From positions 1-64,000 of the forward strand of contig JAGWWM010000004.1 of NCBI GenBank assembly GCA_018970395.1: a stretch of DNA of 64,000 nt, read 5' to 3'. The DNA comes from Bacteroidota bacterium. Its GTDB lineage: Bacteria; Bacteroidota; Bacteroidia; Chitinophagales; Chitinophagaceae. The notes under the pieces were generated by a model. It had not been told where the DNA came from and did not search any database. It worked only from the letters and a program-made list of their open reading frames with translations. Below, one piece after another: positions 52,239 through 61,357 of the stretch (the first letter of the stretch is position 1; each line of letters begins with the position of its first letter). The translations under genes were made by a program, and so were the position numbers.

Positions 52239-52817
52239 TTATGCGTTTAACCAGTTGCGTATGAGTTGTTCGCCGGATGGAGTGAGTACACTCTCCGGAT
52301 GAAACTGTACGCCTGTTACATCAAAAGTTTTATGCTTCATTGCCATGATATAACCGTTTTCATCCTCTGCCGTTATTTCCAGGCAATCCGGCAATCCATC
52401 TTTATCCACCACCCAGGAATGATAACGACCCACTTCAAACGAAGCAGGAAAGCCATTAAAAATATTTCCAGAAACAGAAGCATCATTTAATATTCGTATC
52501 GGCGTCGCCACTCCATGAAAAACCTGATCGAGATTAACCAGCTTTGCACCAAAAGCCTCTCCTATTGCCTGGTGCCCCAGACAAACACCGAGTATGGATT
52601 TAGAAGGAGCAAATCTTTTGATCAGCGGTAGCAATAGTCCTGCCTCTTCAGGAATTCCCGGACCGGGAGAAAGAATAATTTTATCATAAGCTTCCACTTC
52701 ATCCAGCGTAATCTGATCGTTGCGATGCACTTCTACCTTCAGATGCAGCATCTTCTCTACCAAATGCACGAGATTGTAGGTAAAGGAATCGTAGTTGTCG
52801 AAGACGAGTATTTTCAT
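52239..52817 (-). CDS. trpG: Anthranilate synthase component II (glutamine amidotransferase)
   Basis: A 192-residue class I glutamine amidotransferase that feeds ammonia to TrpE. The nucleophile lies in ILGVCLGHQAIGEAFG near residue 80 and the His/Glu pair in GVQFHPESVLTPSG near residue 172; LSPGPGIPEEAG binds glutamine. It is separated from trpE by a 111-base gap that is mostly heptamer repeat. A second role in folate synthesis cannot be ruled out. Confidence 0.94.
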   Translation of the reverse strand: MKILVFDNYDSFTYNLVHLVEKMLHLKVEVHRNDQITLDEVEAYDKIILSPGPGIPEEAGLLLPLIKRFAPSKSILGVCLGHQAIGEAFGAKLVNLDQVFHGVATPIRILNDASVSGNIFNGFPASFEVGRYHSWVVDKDGLPDCLEITAEDENGYIMAMKHKTFDVTGVQFHPESVLTPSGEQLIRNWLNA

Positions 52818-52820
52818 AAA

Positions 52821-52911
52821 AAATTCAAAAGTTAAAAGTCAAAACCAAAATTCGTTGTTCGTTGCTGGTTATTCGTTCTTCGAAAAACGAGAAACGAAAG
52901 ACGATAAACGA
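52821..52911. repeat. Degenerate heptanucleotide array, 13 units, dyad-symmetric
   Basis: Thirteen units in 7-base phase: AAATTCA, AAAGTTA, AAAGTCA, AAACCAA, AATTCGT, TGTTCGT, TGCTGGT, TATTCGT, TCTTCGA, AAAACGA, GAAACGA, AAGACGA, TAAACGA. The TTCGT units on the left are the complement of the ACGAA units on the right, so the array can fold on itself around 52880. It fills the trpE-trpG gap. Confidence 0.85.
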
Positions 52912-52928
52912 CAAAAATTGCATAAAAA

Positions 52929-54371
52929 TCAATTAGTAATCCTAAATAACTCCCCCGCCGTCTTTACCGCCTTATGCAAGGCACCGAGTTTGTTATTCAC
53001 TTCCTGCAATTCACTTTCCGGATTACTGGAGATGACCACGCCGGCACCGGCCTGAGAGATCAGTTGATTGTTCATGCTTAAAAAACTTCGAATCAGGATA
53101 GCGTGGTTGAAGCTACCGTCTAATCCGACAAATCCAATTGCTCCTCCGTAAAATCCACGCGATAACGGTTCGTATTGATTGATGAGCTGCATCGCTTTGA
53201 TTTTGGGAGCACCGCTGAGCGTTCCCGCAGGAAAAGTTTTGGTGAGCAGATGAAAAGGATGTGCGCCTGGTTTGACTTTTCCGCGTACTTCACTAACAAG
53301 GTGAATCACGTGACTGAAATACTGAATTTGTCGATAACGTGATACTACCACTTCATTGCAAACCCTGCTCAGATCATTACGGGCGAGATCCACCAGCATG
53401 ACGTGTTCTGCATTTTCTTTTGCATTTTCCAACAGTCGTTCCGCCTCCCTTCGGTCGGCGGCCTCATCACCACTGCGCTTGAAAGTACCCGCAATGGGAT
53501 GCACAATCGCTTCTCCGTTTTCAATGAGTAACTGCGATTCAGGAGAGGAACCCATCAGTTTGTAATCACCGTAATCAAAATAAAACAAGTACGGAGACGG
53601 GTTGATGCTGCGCAACGCACGATAAACATTAAAATCGTCGCCGCTGAACGCTTGCGTGAAGCGGCGGCTCAATACAATCTGAAACACATCTCCGCGCTGA
53701 CAACTCGCAATGCCCTTTCGCACCATCTCCCGATAATCTTCATCGCTCATGTTGGATGTCTGCAATCCTTTCAGTGCAAATGGATAGCTCGGCACATCTT
53801 TATGTCGAATCAGATGTTCAATCACATCCATTTCCGAGGACTGTCCCTCTATCTGATTCTCACATAAATACAATTGATCCTTGAAGTGATGAATCGCAAT
53901 CACATACTGATAAAACCGATAGCGCATTAATCCGACCGGCAAGGGCGAATTTTCTTCCAGCTTCAACTCTTCCAGCAAATCAATTGCATCAAAAGCAGTA
54001 TAACCATAAAAACCCTGCGCATACCTGATCGCTTTTTGCATAGAGGCATCTTCCGGCACTTCAGCACTGGGTTTGAATTGCTGCATGTAATTCCATAATT
54101 TGTCTGCTACGTTCTCCTGATTCGCTATGGAAATCTTTTGCGGTTCAGACCCCGGTACTTTAGTTTCAATTTCATGGTGGTTGAGAATCTCAATCCCCGC
54201 AATCGCATTCACACAAATAAAACTCCAGCTATTTTCCGCAGCATGATAATCGGTACTTTCCAGCAGCAGCGTATCCCTGAAACGATCACGCAGTCGCAGG
54301 TAAATCCCCACCGGCGTATACACATCCGCCAGCAATTTTCTGCATCTTGTAGTAAAGTTAATGTTCTGCAT
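52929..54371 (-). CDS. trpE: Anthranilate synthase component I
   Basis: A 480-residue chorismate-using enzyme. The N-terminal LLLES segment (residues 35-39) is the tryptophan feedback site in characterised enzymes. The chorismate domain contains QRGDVFQIVLSRRF near residue 235, PSPYLFYFDYGDYKLMGSSPE, HPIAGTFKRSGDEAADR and FPAGTLSGAPKIKAMQ. It begins 19 bases after the attenuator terminator, so both enzyme inhibition and transcription attenuation by tryptophan are indicated. Confidence 0.95.
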   Translation of the reverse strand: MQNINFTTRCRKLLADVYTPVGIYLRLRDRFRDTLLLESTDYHAAENSWSFICVNAIAGIEILNHHEIETKVPGSEPQKISIANQENVADKLWNYMQQFKPSAEVPEDASMQKAIRYAQGFYGYTAFDAIDLLEELKLEENSPLPVGLMRYRFYQYVIAIHHFKDQLYLCENQIEGQSSEMDVIEHLIRHKDVPSYPFALKGLQTSNMSDEDYREMVRKGIASCQRGDVFQIVLSRRFTQAFSGDDFNVYRALRSINPSPYLFYFDYGDYKLMGSSPESQLLIENGEAIVHPIAGTFKRSGDEAADRREAERLLENAKENAEHVMLVDLARNDLSRVCNEVVVSRYRQIQYFSHVIHLVSEVRGKVKPGAHPFHLLTKTFPAGTLSGAPKIKAMQLINQYEPLSRGFYGGAIGFVGLDGSFNHAILIRSFLSMNNQLISQAGAGVVISSNPESELQEVNNKLGALHKAVKTAGELFRITN

Positions 54372-54383
54372 AATTCATATTAA

Positions 54384-54410
54384 ATCAAAATGCCCCGAAG
54401 TACGGGGCAT
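54384..54410 (-). terminator. trp attenuator terminator hairpin
   Basis: On the minus strand ATGCCCCG (54403-54410), a 5-base loop and CGGGGCAT (54390-54397) form a perfect 8-base-pair stem, followed by TTTTGATTT. The 5' arm GCCCC can pair instead with GGGGC at 54442-54446, which lies 2 bases before the leader stop codon. A ribosome that reaches the stop would cover that segment and allow termination; one stalled on the Trp codons would leave it free. Confidence 0.85.
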
Positions 54411-54436
54411 TGATGAATATTATTAATGGAATAACA

Positions 54437-54496
54437 TTACAGCCCCAGAGGGTTTGTCATCCACCACCATTGTTGATTATTTAATTTTGTAATCAT
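54437..54496 (-). CDS. trpL: trp operon leader peptide with three consecutive Trp codons
   Basis: A 19-codon open frame on the minus strand from ATG (54494-54496) to TAA (54437-54439). It encodes MITKLNNQQWWWMTNPLGL; the three TGG codons are at 54461-54469. Tryptophan is rare, so three in a row directly before trpE, followed by a terminator hairpin, is the classic sign of attenuation by ribosome stalling. The peptide is too short for ordinary gene prediction. The spacing from the Trp codons to the antiterminator segment is 15 bases. Confidence 0.88.
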   Translation of the reverse strand: MITKLNNQQWWWMTNPLGL

Positions 54497-54511
54497 TTAA
54501 GCAAATTTGTT

Positions 54512-54528
54512 TCATTCCAATGGAATGA
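54512..54528 (-). promoter_or_regulatory. 17-base palindrome at the expected trp transcription start
   Basis: TCATTCCA-A-TGGAATGA is a perfect 8-base inverted repeat with a single central base. It begins directly after the -7 box on the minus strand and so would overlap the transcription start, a position suited to a repressor. It could also fold in the 5' end of the leader RNA. No TrpR-like gene is seen in the window. Confidence 0.5.
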
Positions 54529-54536
54529 CAAAATTA
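54529..54536 (-). promoter_or_regulatory. Candidate -7 box of the trp promoter
   Basis: TAATTTTG on the minus strand matches TAnnTTTG exactly and lies 33 bases before the leader ATG. No clear TTG is found at the expected upstream distance; TTCG occurs 16 bases before it. Confidence 0.5.
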
Positions 54537-54597
54537 TTTTTAATCTTTTAAACGAACGGTCATTATTATAAATTCCAAATCCATATGCCAGTAGAGC

Positions 54598-54611
54598 CGC
54601 ACTATTGTGCG
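54598..54611. promoter_or_regulatory. Palindrome CGCAC-TATT-GTGCG before the sugar permease
   Basis: A perfect 5-base inverted repeat with a 4-base centre lies 89 bases upstream of the permease start, in the 328-base divergent region between trpE and the permease. It may be an operator of the sugar operon. Beyond this, the palindrome at 54512 and the attenuator, I see nothing else in this region. Confidence 0.35.
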
Positions 54612-54699
54612 TATCCAATTAATGATATAACCAACAAAATATGTAATTTCAATTTTTATCACTATTCAGCTGCTTATTGCTTGTTCTGAAAAATCGTTT

Positions 54700-56454
54700 A
54701 TGCAAACTAAAAATCAATCTACTAACTATGCTGCGCTGGGCACACTGGTTACTGTATTTTTCTTCTGGGGATTTATTGCTGCCGGCAATAGCGTCTTCAT
54801 TCCTTTTTGTAAACACTATTTTAAACTCGATCAGTTTCAGAGCCAGCTGATTGATTTTGCATTTTATACCGCCTATTATGTTGGCGCCTTGATCTTATTT
54901 GCAACCGGTGCTTTAAGTGGAAAAGATCCGGTAGGCAGTTGGGGCTATAAGAAAAGTATCGTGTACGGATTATTATTCTCAGCAATGGGTGCTGCAGCTA
55001 TGATCATAGCCGTCAATGCCAATCTTTTTGCAGGCATGCTGACCGGACTTTTCATTGTAGCACTCGGATTTTCTTTGCAACAAACTTCTGCTCAACCCTT
55101 TGCCATTTCACTGGGAGATCCTGCTACCGGCACGAGTCGCGTGAATCTCGGAGGAGGTATTAATTCCTTAGGAACAACCATCGGCCCTTTGGTTGTGGCG
55201 CTTGCCTTATTTGGCACTTCATCTGCTATTACCGATGAACAGATTCAATCGCTCCCCCTCAGTAAAGTGATTGTGTTATACAGCTGTGTTGGTATTTTAT
55301 TTTTAGCAGCAGCCGCTCTGTTCTTCTTCTCCAAAAAAGTACCGGCAGGCATTCATGCAGAAGCCATAGAAAAAGAAAACAAAGCATTGTGGTTGCTAGT
55401 TTGCATTACCATCTTACTTGGCTTGTTTTTCACGCCTGTATTTCAAAGTTATAAGAGTGAAGAAGCGCAACAGATTGTTCAATTCGCCAATGAAATCAGT
55501 GCGCTTGAAAAAACAAACACGAACAATGATCCTACTGTAGTAGCACAAATCGAAAGAATCAAAACTACTATTCAGGAAATCAAACTACCACTCGAGCAAT
55601 CGCGTATGCGCTGGCTGAGCGCTGCACTGATTACGATTGTAGTTGGGCTTTTGATAGCCAACCAAAGGGCAAAAAGGAATCCCACCGGCTGGGGAGCAAT
55701 GAAATATCCGCAACTTATTCTGGGGATGCTGGGCATTTTTGTATATGTGGGGGTAGAAGTTTCTATCGGAAGTAATTTGGGAGAACTGTTGAAGCAATCC
55801 GATTTCGGAAGCTATCCTTCCTCTCAGATTGCTCCTTTTATTTCGATGTACTGGGGCAGCTTAATGATTGGCAGATGGGCTGGTGCCATCAGTGCTTTTC
55901 AGTTTACTGCATCCACAAAAAAAATTTTACTCATTATCGTTCCCTTAATTGCCTATGGTGTCATCATTGGCGCAAACACGCTGGCGGGGTATAACATGAG
56001 TGATTTATATCTGTATGTCAGTTTTGTATTTATTCAAATTATGGCCTTCTTTTTCAGCAAAGAAAAACCCGCAAGAACCTTACTCATCTTCAGCATATTG
56101 GGAGTATCAGCCATGATATTGGGTTTATTCTCTACCGGTACATTAGCCATCTATTCTTTTTTAAGCGGCGGACTGTTTTGCTCCATCATGTGGCCTTGTA
56201 TTTTTTCTTTGGCCATTGCAGGACTAGGCAAATACACCACACAAGGTTCCGCCTTTTTAATCATGATGATATTAGGCGGCGGAATCATTCCTCCTATCCA
56301 GGGAAAGCTAGCAGATCTGATCGGCATTCATCAGTCTTATTGGGTAGCCGTCCTCTGCTTTGGCTATCTTGCTTTTTTTGCCTGGAGAGTCCGTCAGATT
56401 TTATACAAACAAGGCATTAATTACGAAACAGAAAATACAAGTTCAGCGCATTAA
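54700..56454 (+). CDS. MFS sugar transporter (FucP/GluP-like)
   Basis: A 584-residue major facilitator with about 12 to 14 membrane segments. The first part ([44 protein letters not shown], and [20 protein letters not shown]) fits the fucose/glucose-galactose H+ symporter group. It has a long central cytoplasmic segment ([19 protein letters not shown], about residues 250-300) that is unusual for FucP and makes it longer than the usual 400-450 residues. A glucokinase gene begins 15 bases after its stop, so glucose or a related hexose is likely. Confidence 0.85.
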   Translation: MQTKNQSTNYAALGTLVTVFFFWGFIAAGNSVFIPFCKHYFKLDQFQSQLIDFAFYTAYYVGALILFATGALSGKDPVGSWGYKKSIVYGLLFSAMGAAAMIIAVNANLFAGMLTGLFIVALGFSLQQTSAQPFAISLGDPATGTSRVNLGGGINSLGTTIGPLVVALALFGTSSAITDEQIQSLPLSKVIVLYSCVGILFLAAAALFFFSKKVPAGIHAEAIEKENKALWLLVCITILLGLFFTPVFQSYKSEEAQQIVQFANEISALEKTNTNNDPTVVAQIERIKTTIQEIKLPLEQSRMRWLSAALITIVVGLLIANQRAKRNPTGWGAMKYPQLILGMLGIFVYVGVEVSIGSNLGELLKQSDFGSYPSSQIAPFISMYWGSLMIGRWAGAISAFQFTASTKKILLIIVPLIAYGVIIGANTLAGYNMSDLYLYVSFVFIQIMAFFFSKEKPARTLLIFSILGVSAMILGLFSTGTLAIYSFLSGGLFCSIMWPCIFSLAIAGLGKYTTQGSAFLIMMILGGGIIPPIQGKLADLIGIHQSYWVAVLCFGYLAFFAWRVRQILYKQGINYETENTSSAH

Positions 56455-56469
56455 ACAGATATTTGCGGC

Positions 56470-57432
56470 ATGGAAAAGAAATTAGCAATCGGTATTGATA
56501 TCGGCGGAACGACCACCAAATTTGGGATTGTAGATAACAGCGGACATATTCTTGAGCAAGACCGCATCCCAACAAATGAACACGAAGTAGCCTCTTTATT
56601 TATAGAGGACTTGTATGCAAAGCTATGGCCGATGATTTTGCGCCATGGTCAACCTGAAAATTATATCGGGATCGGCGTTGGCGCACCGAACGGCAATTAT
56701 TATACCGGCACCATTGAATATGCCCCTAACCTGAAATGGAAGGGTATTATCCCCATGGCAAAAATGCTGGAAGAAAAATTCGGACTGCCTGCCCGTCTAA
56801 CCAATGATGCCAATGCAGCAGCCATGGGAGAAATGATCTATGGTTGTGCGAAAGGAAAAAAACATTTCATTACCATCACCCTCGGTACAGGCGTAGGAAG
56901 CGGAATTGTGATAGACGGAAAAATTGTACTCGGACATGATGGATTTGCAGGGGAACTCGGTCATACTATTATTCGTCCGGGCGGACGCGTACACAAGGGC
57001 ACCGGCATTAAAGGTAGCCTGGAAGCTTATGCTTCAGCAACCGGCGTTAGAGAAACCGCAATTGAATTTCTGACCAATGAACCCAATTCAGACAGTCTAC
57101 TCAGAAATTTTTCCATTGATGATCTGACCAGTCAGACCGTTTATGAATGTGCCATTAAGGGAGATAAAATCGCCAATCGGATTTTTGAATTCACCGGACA
57201 AATACTCGGAGAGGCATTAGCCAATTTTGTGATGTTCTCTTCTCCGGAAGTAATTGTCTTATTTGGGGGATTAACAAAAGCAGGCGATCTCATTCTGAAT
57301 CCTACCATCGAAGCAATGGAAGCCAATCTGATTAAAGTCTTCAAGAATAAAGTGAAAGTTGTATTCAGCAATCTCAAGGAAGCTGACGCAGCAATTCTTG
57401 GCGCATCCGCATTGGTTTGGGAAACAGCCTGA
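56470..57432 (+). CDS. ROK family glucokinase
   Basis: A 320-residue sugar kinase. The ATP motif is IGIDIGGTTTKFGIVD near residue 8, the catalytic Asp lies in ARLTNDANAAAMGE near residue 113, and GTGVGSGIVIDGKIVLG and GFAGELGHTIIRPGG complete the sugar site. The usual ROK zinc CxCGxxGC motif is not present: after the GHTI segment the chain continues GGRVHKGTGIKGSLEAYAS. It forms a two-gene operon with the permease and converges on the DUF2723 gene with a 24-base gap. Confidence 0.88.
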   Translation: MEKKLAIGIDIGGTTTKFGIVDNSGHILEQDRIPTNEHEVASLFIEDLYAKLWPMILRHGQPENYIGIGVGAPNGNYYTGTIEYAPNLKWKGIIPMAKMLEEKFGLPARLTNDANAAAMGEMIYGCAKGKKHFITITLGTGVGSGIVIDGKIVLGHDGFAGELGHTIIRPGGRVHKGTGIKGSLEAYASATGVRETAIEFLTNEPNSDSLLRNFSIDDLTSQTVYECAIKGDKIANRIFEFTGQILGEALANFVMFSSPEVIVLFGGLTKAGDLILNPTIEAMEANLIKVFKNKVKVVFSNLKEADAAILGASALVWETA

Positions 57433-57456
57433 ACGAATTAAAGTTCAGCAAAGTTT

Positions 57457-60400
57457 CTATTTACCTTTGAGTTCTGCGTCTATCCGTTGCAGTAATTGCT
57501 GTGCAACCTGATATTCATATTCCTGCACGTTCCCGATTTGACCTTCACTAAGAGAAGCATAATAAGCCACTTGCTGCTGACAGTCTTTTCGCACGTAGTT
57601 CAACACCTTCTTTCCTAACGCAACATCACCGGCTTCCATTGCGGTTATGCCGAAATAAAAACTTTTCTCGTTGTGATCGTTACCGTAACGACTTGCCATT
57701 CCATAGGGAAGACCGGAGTTGGGTAGTTTAGCATCACAATGTTGCAGTACTTTTTTTGCTTCTGCTTTTCGGTTTTCAGCATTCAGATTCATCGCAAGAA
57801 TCGTATGTGCGTTACGGATACTAACTAGATGACGACGATTTTCTTCATCATAGTAAATGCCTTTTGATGTAGCTCCTCCGTAACGAAACTTATTCAATAT
57901 TTTATCCAGCATCCAGTCGCTATTGGCACGCTGACGTGCATTCGCAACAGGCACCAGGCGGTAGGTTAACCCATCCTGACGCAGGTACTCATCAAAACCT
58001 ATTTGTAAGGGTTGCGTGAAATAGATGGGACGGTTCCACTGGTTAGCGGCGATGATATTCAAAATAGCAGCATCGTTTTTAAACAGATAGCTTTTGGATA
58101 TTTCAAAGCGAATCGCATCCATTACTGAATCTTTAGTTTGTACTGTTCCGTTTTTCTGCACTTTGGATTTATCCACCGGCACCATCACTTTGTTATGTGC
58201 GAAGTAATTGAGCAACTCGCCGGAAGGAGCTCTATACATGTTACCGGGATCCTCACTGCCTGCCTGATTTTTCATTTCATCATACAAGTTGTACCAGGTA
58301 CTGTCTTCTCCTTCTCCCGTTGGTATATGATAGACTACATTTCTTTTATCTCCTGCAATCTGGCTTTCAGACCAAATCACATCTATAGGCGCGCTTTCAT
58401 TTACTTTATATCGAAGCTGATTGATGTACCAGTCGGTACCTAGCAGACTGGTATTGATTACCCTGATATCCGGACGAATGCCTTTCACTTCCTGGGCATA
58501 CCATAAGGGATATGTATCGTTATCGCCAACCGTAAACAGGATAGCATTGGGTGCACAGCTTTCCAGATAATTGGCAGCTAAATCAGCGGCGATGGTCTTC
58601 TTGCTTCTGTCGTGATCGTCCCATTCTTCGGAAGCCATCAATACAGGTGCTGCCAATAAACAAAGTAAAGCGGCGAGATATCCGCCTGTAGTTCCTTTGA
58701 TCATTTTTTCGAGCCATTCTTTAATCTGGAAATAACCCAATCCAATCCAGATAGCAAAGGCATAAAAACTACCCACATAGGCATAGTCACGCTCCCTTGG
58801 CTGAGGCCCGGCCTGATTCAAATAAAGTACAATGGCAAGACCGGTAAAGAAGAAAAGCAAGCCGGCCACAATCCAATCCTTACGATGACGGTAATACTGG
58901 TATGCAAATCCAAGCAATCCAAGAATAAGAGGAAGAAAATAGAGTTTATTATTGGCATTATTTTCTTTCAGACTATCGGGCATTAACTCTTGTTTACCAA
59001 GGCGGATGTTATCAAGAAAAGAGATCCCGGAAATCCAGTTTCCGTTTCTTCTCTCACCCACCCCTTGCAAATCATTTTGTTTGCCGGCAAAATTCCACAT
59101 GAAATAACGCCAGTACATGATGTTAATCTGATAACCGAAAAAGAATTTAATATTATCCGACATATCCGGATCGCGCTCATAATAGGTCCGTCCGGTTTGG
59201 TTATCCTGTAATTTTTCTATGCCAAGAAACTGAGCATAATAGTCGGCATGCCCCTGTTCATTGCTCGCATCCCACACACGAGGAAATACCATAGTCTGTT
59301 CGGGAGGATATACCGCTTTTCTTTTTTTGCCGGTGATTTCGTATTTGTCACCAACTCTTTGGTAGCTGTCGCCTACATCTTCATAATCAGGCTCAGCAGT
59401 AAAAGTTTGTCCTTTCAACAAGGGAATATCTCCGTATTGTTCGCGACTGAGGTAGCTAACCAAAGACAGCGGATTATTGACATCATTCATATCAATACCG
59501 GGATCTGCATTGGCACGAATCATCGTCGTTAGATAAGTAGAATATCCGATCAGCATAAAAACGAAGCTCCATACGCCCAGGCGAAGGAAGCGAAGATGAC
59601 GCTGATGCGCAAAGCGCAACACAAAAAATATTGCTACTGCAAGCAGTATAAAAAAGAATATAAAGCCGCTGAAAAAAGGAAGACCGTAAGAATTAACAAA
59701 AGTTCGGTCGAACCAACCCGCCAGACTGATACTCCATTGAATCACTGCGACCTGAACAACACCCGTAATGATACAACCAATCAGAAAAGCAAACAGCCCC
59801 CCTTTAAGGGAAGGGGTATATCTTCTGAAATAATAGACCATTACAATGGCAGGTATGGTCAGCAGGTTCAGCAAGTGAACCCCGATACTTAATCCCATCA
59901 TGAAGAAAATCAGAATAATCCATCTTTCCGCATGGGTTCTTTTCGCATCATCGTTACCTGCTTTTACATCTTCATGTTCCCAGCGAAGAATGGCCCAAAA
60001 AACAATCGCAGTAAAGAAAGAAGAAAGGGCATATACTTCACCTTCAACCGCACTGTACCAGAAAGAATCACTGAAAGTATAGGCAAGCGCCCCAATAACG
60101 CCTGCAGCCATGATATTAAAGACAGACTGATTGCTCAGGTTTTCTTCACTCTGCTGAATAAATCTTCTTCCAAAATGGGTGATCGTCCAGAACAAAAATA
60201 AAATCGTGAAGCCGCTCGCTACTGCGGATAATGCATTGACTCCAATAGCCGCATCTTGTGGCGTAAAAAGCGAGAATAATCTGCCCAGTAAAATAAAAAG
60301 TGGCGCACCCGGAGGATGCGGGATACCCAGCTTAAATGCACAGGATACGAATTCACCACAATCCCATAAGCTACCGGTGCGTTCCATAGTAGTGAGGTAA

Positions 60401-60462
60401 ACACCGCAGGCGATTAAGCATACAATCCACCCCGTTATATTATTGACTTTTTGAAAATTCAT
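57457..60462 (-). CDS. DUF2723 membrane protein (TMEM260/GT-C-like)
   Basis: A 1001-residue protein. The first half has about 11 to 13 membrane segments, beginning ITGWIVCLIACGVYLTTMERTGSLWDCGEF; the acidic WDCGEF loop after helix 1 resembles the catalytic loop of GT-C glycosyltransferases. The soluble second half contains FTVGDNDTYPLWYAQEVKGIRPD and ends in a helical repeat-like region. DUF2723 is related to the human O-mannosyltransferase TMEM260, so protein O-glycosylation is plausible. It is common in Bacteroidota and not characterised there as far as I know. Confidence 0.85.
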   Translation of the reverse strand: MNFQKVNNITGWIVCLIACGVYLTTMERTGSLWDCGEFVSCAFKLGIPHPPGAPLFILLGRLFSLFTPQDAAIGVNALSAVASGFTILFLFWTITHFGRRFIQQSEENLSNQSVFNIMAAGVIGALAYTFSDSFWYSAVEGEVYALSSFFTAIVFWAILRWEHEDVKAGNDDAKRTHAERWIILIFFMMGLSIGVHLLNLLTIPAIVMVYYFRRYTPSLKGGLFAFLIGCIITGVVQVAVIQWSISLAGWFDRTFVNSYGLPFFSGFIFFFILLAVAIFFVLRFAHQRHLRFLRLGVWSFVFMLIGYSTYLTTMIRANADPGIDMNDVNNPLSLVSYLSREQYGDIPLLKGQTFTAEPDYEDVGDSYQRVGDKYEITGKKRKAVYPPEQTMVFPRVWDASNEQGHADYYAQFLGIEKLQDNQTGRTYYERDPDMSDNIKFFFGYQINIMYWRYFMWNFAGKQNDLQGVGERRNGNWISGISFLDNIRLGKQELMPDSLKENNANNKLYFLPLILGLLGFAYQYYRHRKDWIVAGLLFFFTGLAIVLYLNQAGPQPRERDYAYVGSFYAFAIWIGLGYFQIKEWLEKMIKGTTGGYLAALLCLLAAPVLMASEEWDDHDRSKKTIAADLAANYLESCAPNAILFTVGDNDTYPLWYAQEVKGIRPDIRVINTSLLGTDWYINQLRYKVNESAPIDVIWSESQIAGDKRNVVYHIPTGEGEDSTWYNLYDEMKNQAGSEDPGNMYRAPSGELLNYFAHNKVMVPVDKSKVQKNGTVQTKDSVMDAIRFEISKSYLFKNDAAILNIIAANQWNRPIYFTQPLQIGFDEYLRQDGLTYRLVPVANARQRANSDWMLDKILNKFRYGGATSKGIYYDEENRRHLVSIRNAHTILAMNLNAENRKAEAKKVLQHCDAKLPNSGLPYGMASRYGNDHNEKSFYFGITAMEAGDVALGKKVLNYVRKDCQQQVAYYASLSEGQIGNVQEYEYQVAQQLLQRIDAELKGK

Positions 60463-60482
60463 GTAAATAAATTTAAGCTTCG

Positions 60483-60490
60483 CAAAAATA
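60483..60490 (-). promoter_or_regulatory. Candidate -7 box before the DUF2723 gene
   Basis: TATTTTTG on the minus strand matches TAnnTTTG exactly and lies 20 bases before the start codon. TTCG stands 18 bases upstream of it. The distance to the start suits a short leader. Confidence 0.45.
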
Positions 60491-60503
60491 AGGGATTTCC
60501 CTC

Positions 60504-61325
60504 CTATTCGAATTGTACCCGAACCAATTGATAAGAGAGCCGGGACTGACCATACTGCGCTTTGTTGTTTTCCGAGTAACCCTGCAGTCCAAACAAGCCG
60601 GCAGCATTGCCTTTATTAATGGCTATTTCCAGGTAATTGGCAGCGTTGAATAATGCCAGTGTTTCTCCGGGTGGCACATCGGAGTAGCTGTTGCTGATTT
60701 TTTCAATCGAATGATGCCTTTTAAAGATAATTTTGAAAGGTCTCGATTTTCTGTTTGCATCAAATTCCTGGCGGGTAATATTGATGATCACATTTTCAAA
60801 AGCGTCAATGTATAAAATCTGGCCATCTAAATATTCTTCAGTTACAACAGACTTCAAAGGCTTTTTTCCTTTGTAAGATGCCAGCGGGATGCCTACCTCC
60901 TGTAACGTTCTTCCCTTTTCAATCATACCAATTGCATTCGAAAAAACCTCCATGAAATAAAAGAGACCATTTTTTTTGGAAGGATCCAGAGGAAGCGCCA
61001 CAATTTCCTCCGGTGCAGCATTCAAAATCATTGTAATCAATCCATTGTCGGCTAGCAACAAATATTGATGATGATGTTTTACCATCAGCAAATGATCAGA
61101 TGTTTCATGGAAAAGATTACTAAGGATGAGGTGATAACTGTTACGCGGATAATGAAACACCGAATTACACACCACATGAGCCGCTTTATGATCATTAAAA
61201 GGTTCAAGTCGGTGAGAGATATCAACCAGTTGACAATCGGGAAAAGATTGCAACAACATACCCTTCACGGCTCCCGCGAGATAATCGGCTTCCCCAAAAT
61301 CAGAGGTAAGGGTTATGATTGGCAT
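60504..61325 (-). CDS. S-adenosyl-L-methionine hydroxide adenosyltransferase (DUF62)
   Basis: A 273-residue protein. It starts PIITLTSDFGEADYLAGAVKGML, which is the signature of enzymes that hydrolyse SAM to adenosine and methionine; DISHRLEPFNDHKAAHVV near residue 40 and NGLITMILN near residue 103 also fit. ATG 61325 is preferred because the motif starts right after it; the frame is open to 61412 but would overlap the upstream gene. It is related to fluorinases and chlorinases, but the hydroxide-type family is the common one. Confidence 0.88.
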   Translation of the reverse strand: MPIITLTSDFGEADYLAGAVKGMLLQSFPDCQLVDISHRLEPFNDHKAAHVVCNSVFHYPRNSYHLILSNLFHETSDHLLMVKHHHQYLLLADNGLITMILNAAPEEIVALPLDPSKKNGLFYFMEVFSNAIGMIEKGRTLQEVGIPLASYKGKKPLKSVVTEEYLDGQILYIDAFENVIINITRQEFDANRKSRPFKIIFKRHHSIEKISNSYSDVPPGETLALFNAANYLEIAINKGNAAGLFGLQGYSENNKAQYGQSRLSYQLVRVQFE

Positions 61326-61357
61326 AATGAAGGAGTTGTTCAAAAAAATTGATCCAA

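Noticed and set aside
59781-59821. C-rich stretch similar to the CCCCCT hairpin repeats
   Set aside because: It lies inside the DUF2723 coding sequence, encodes normal family-like residues and has no matching G-rich arm of the repeat type.
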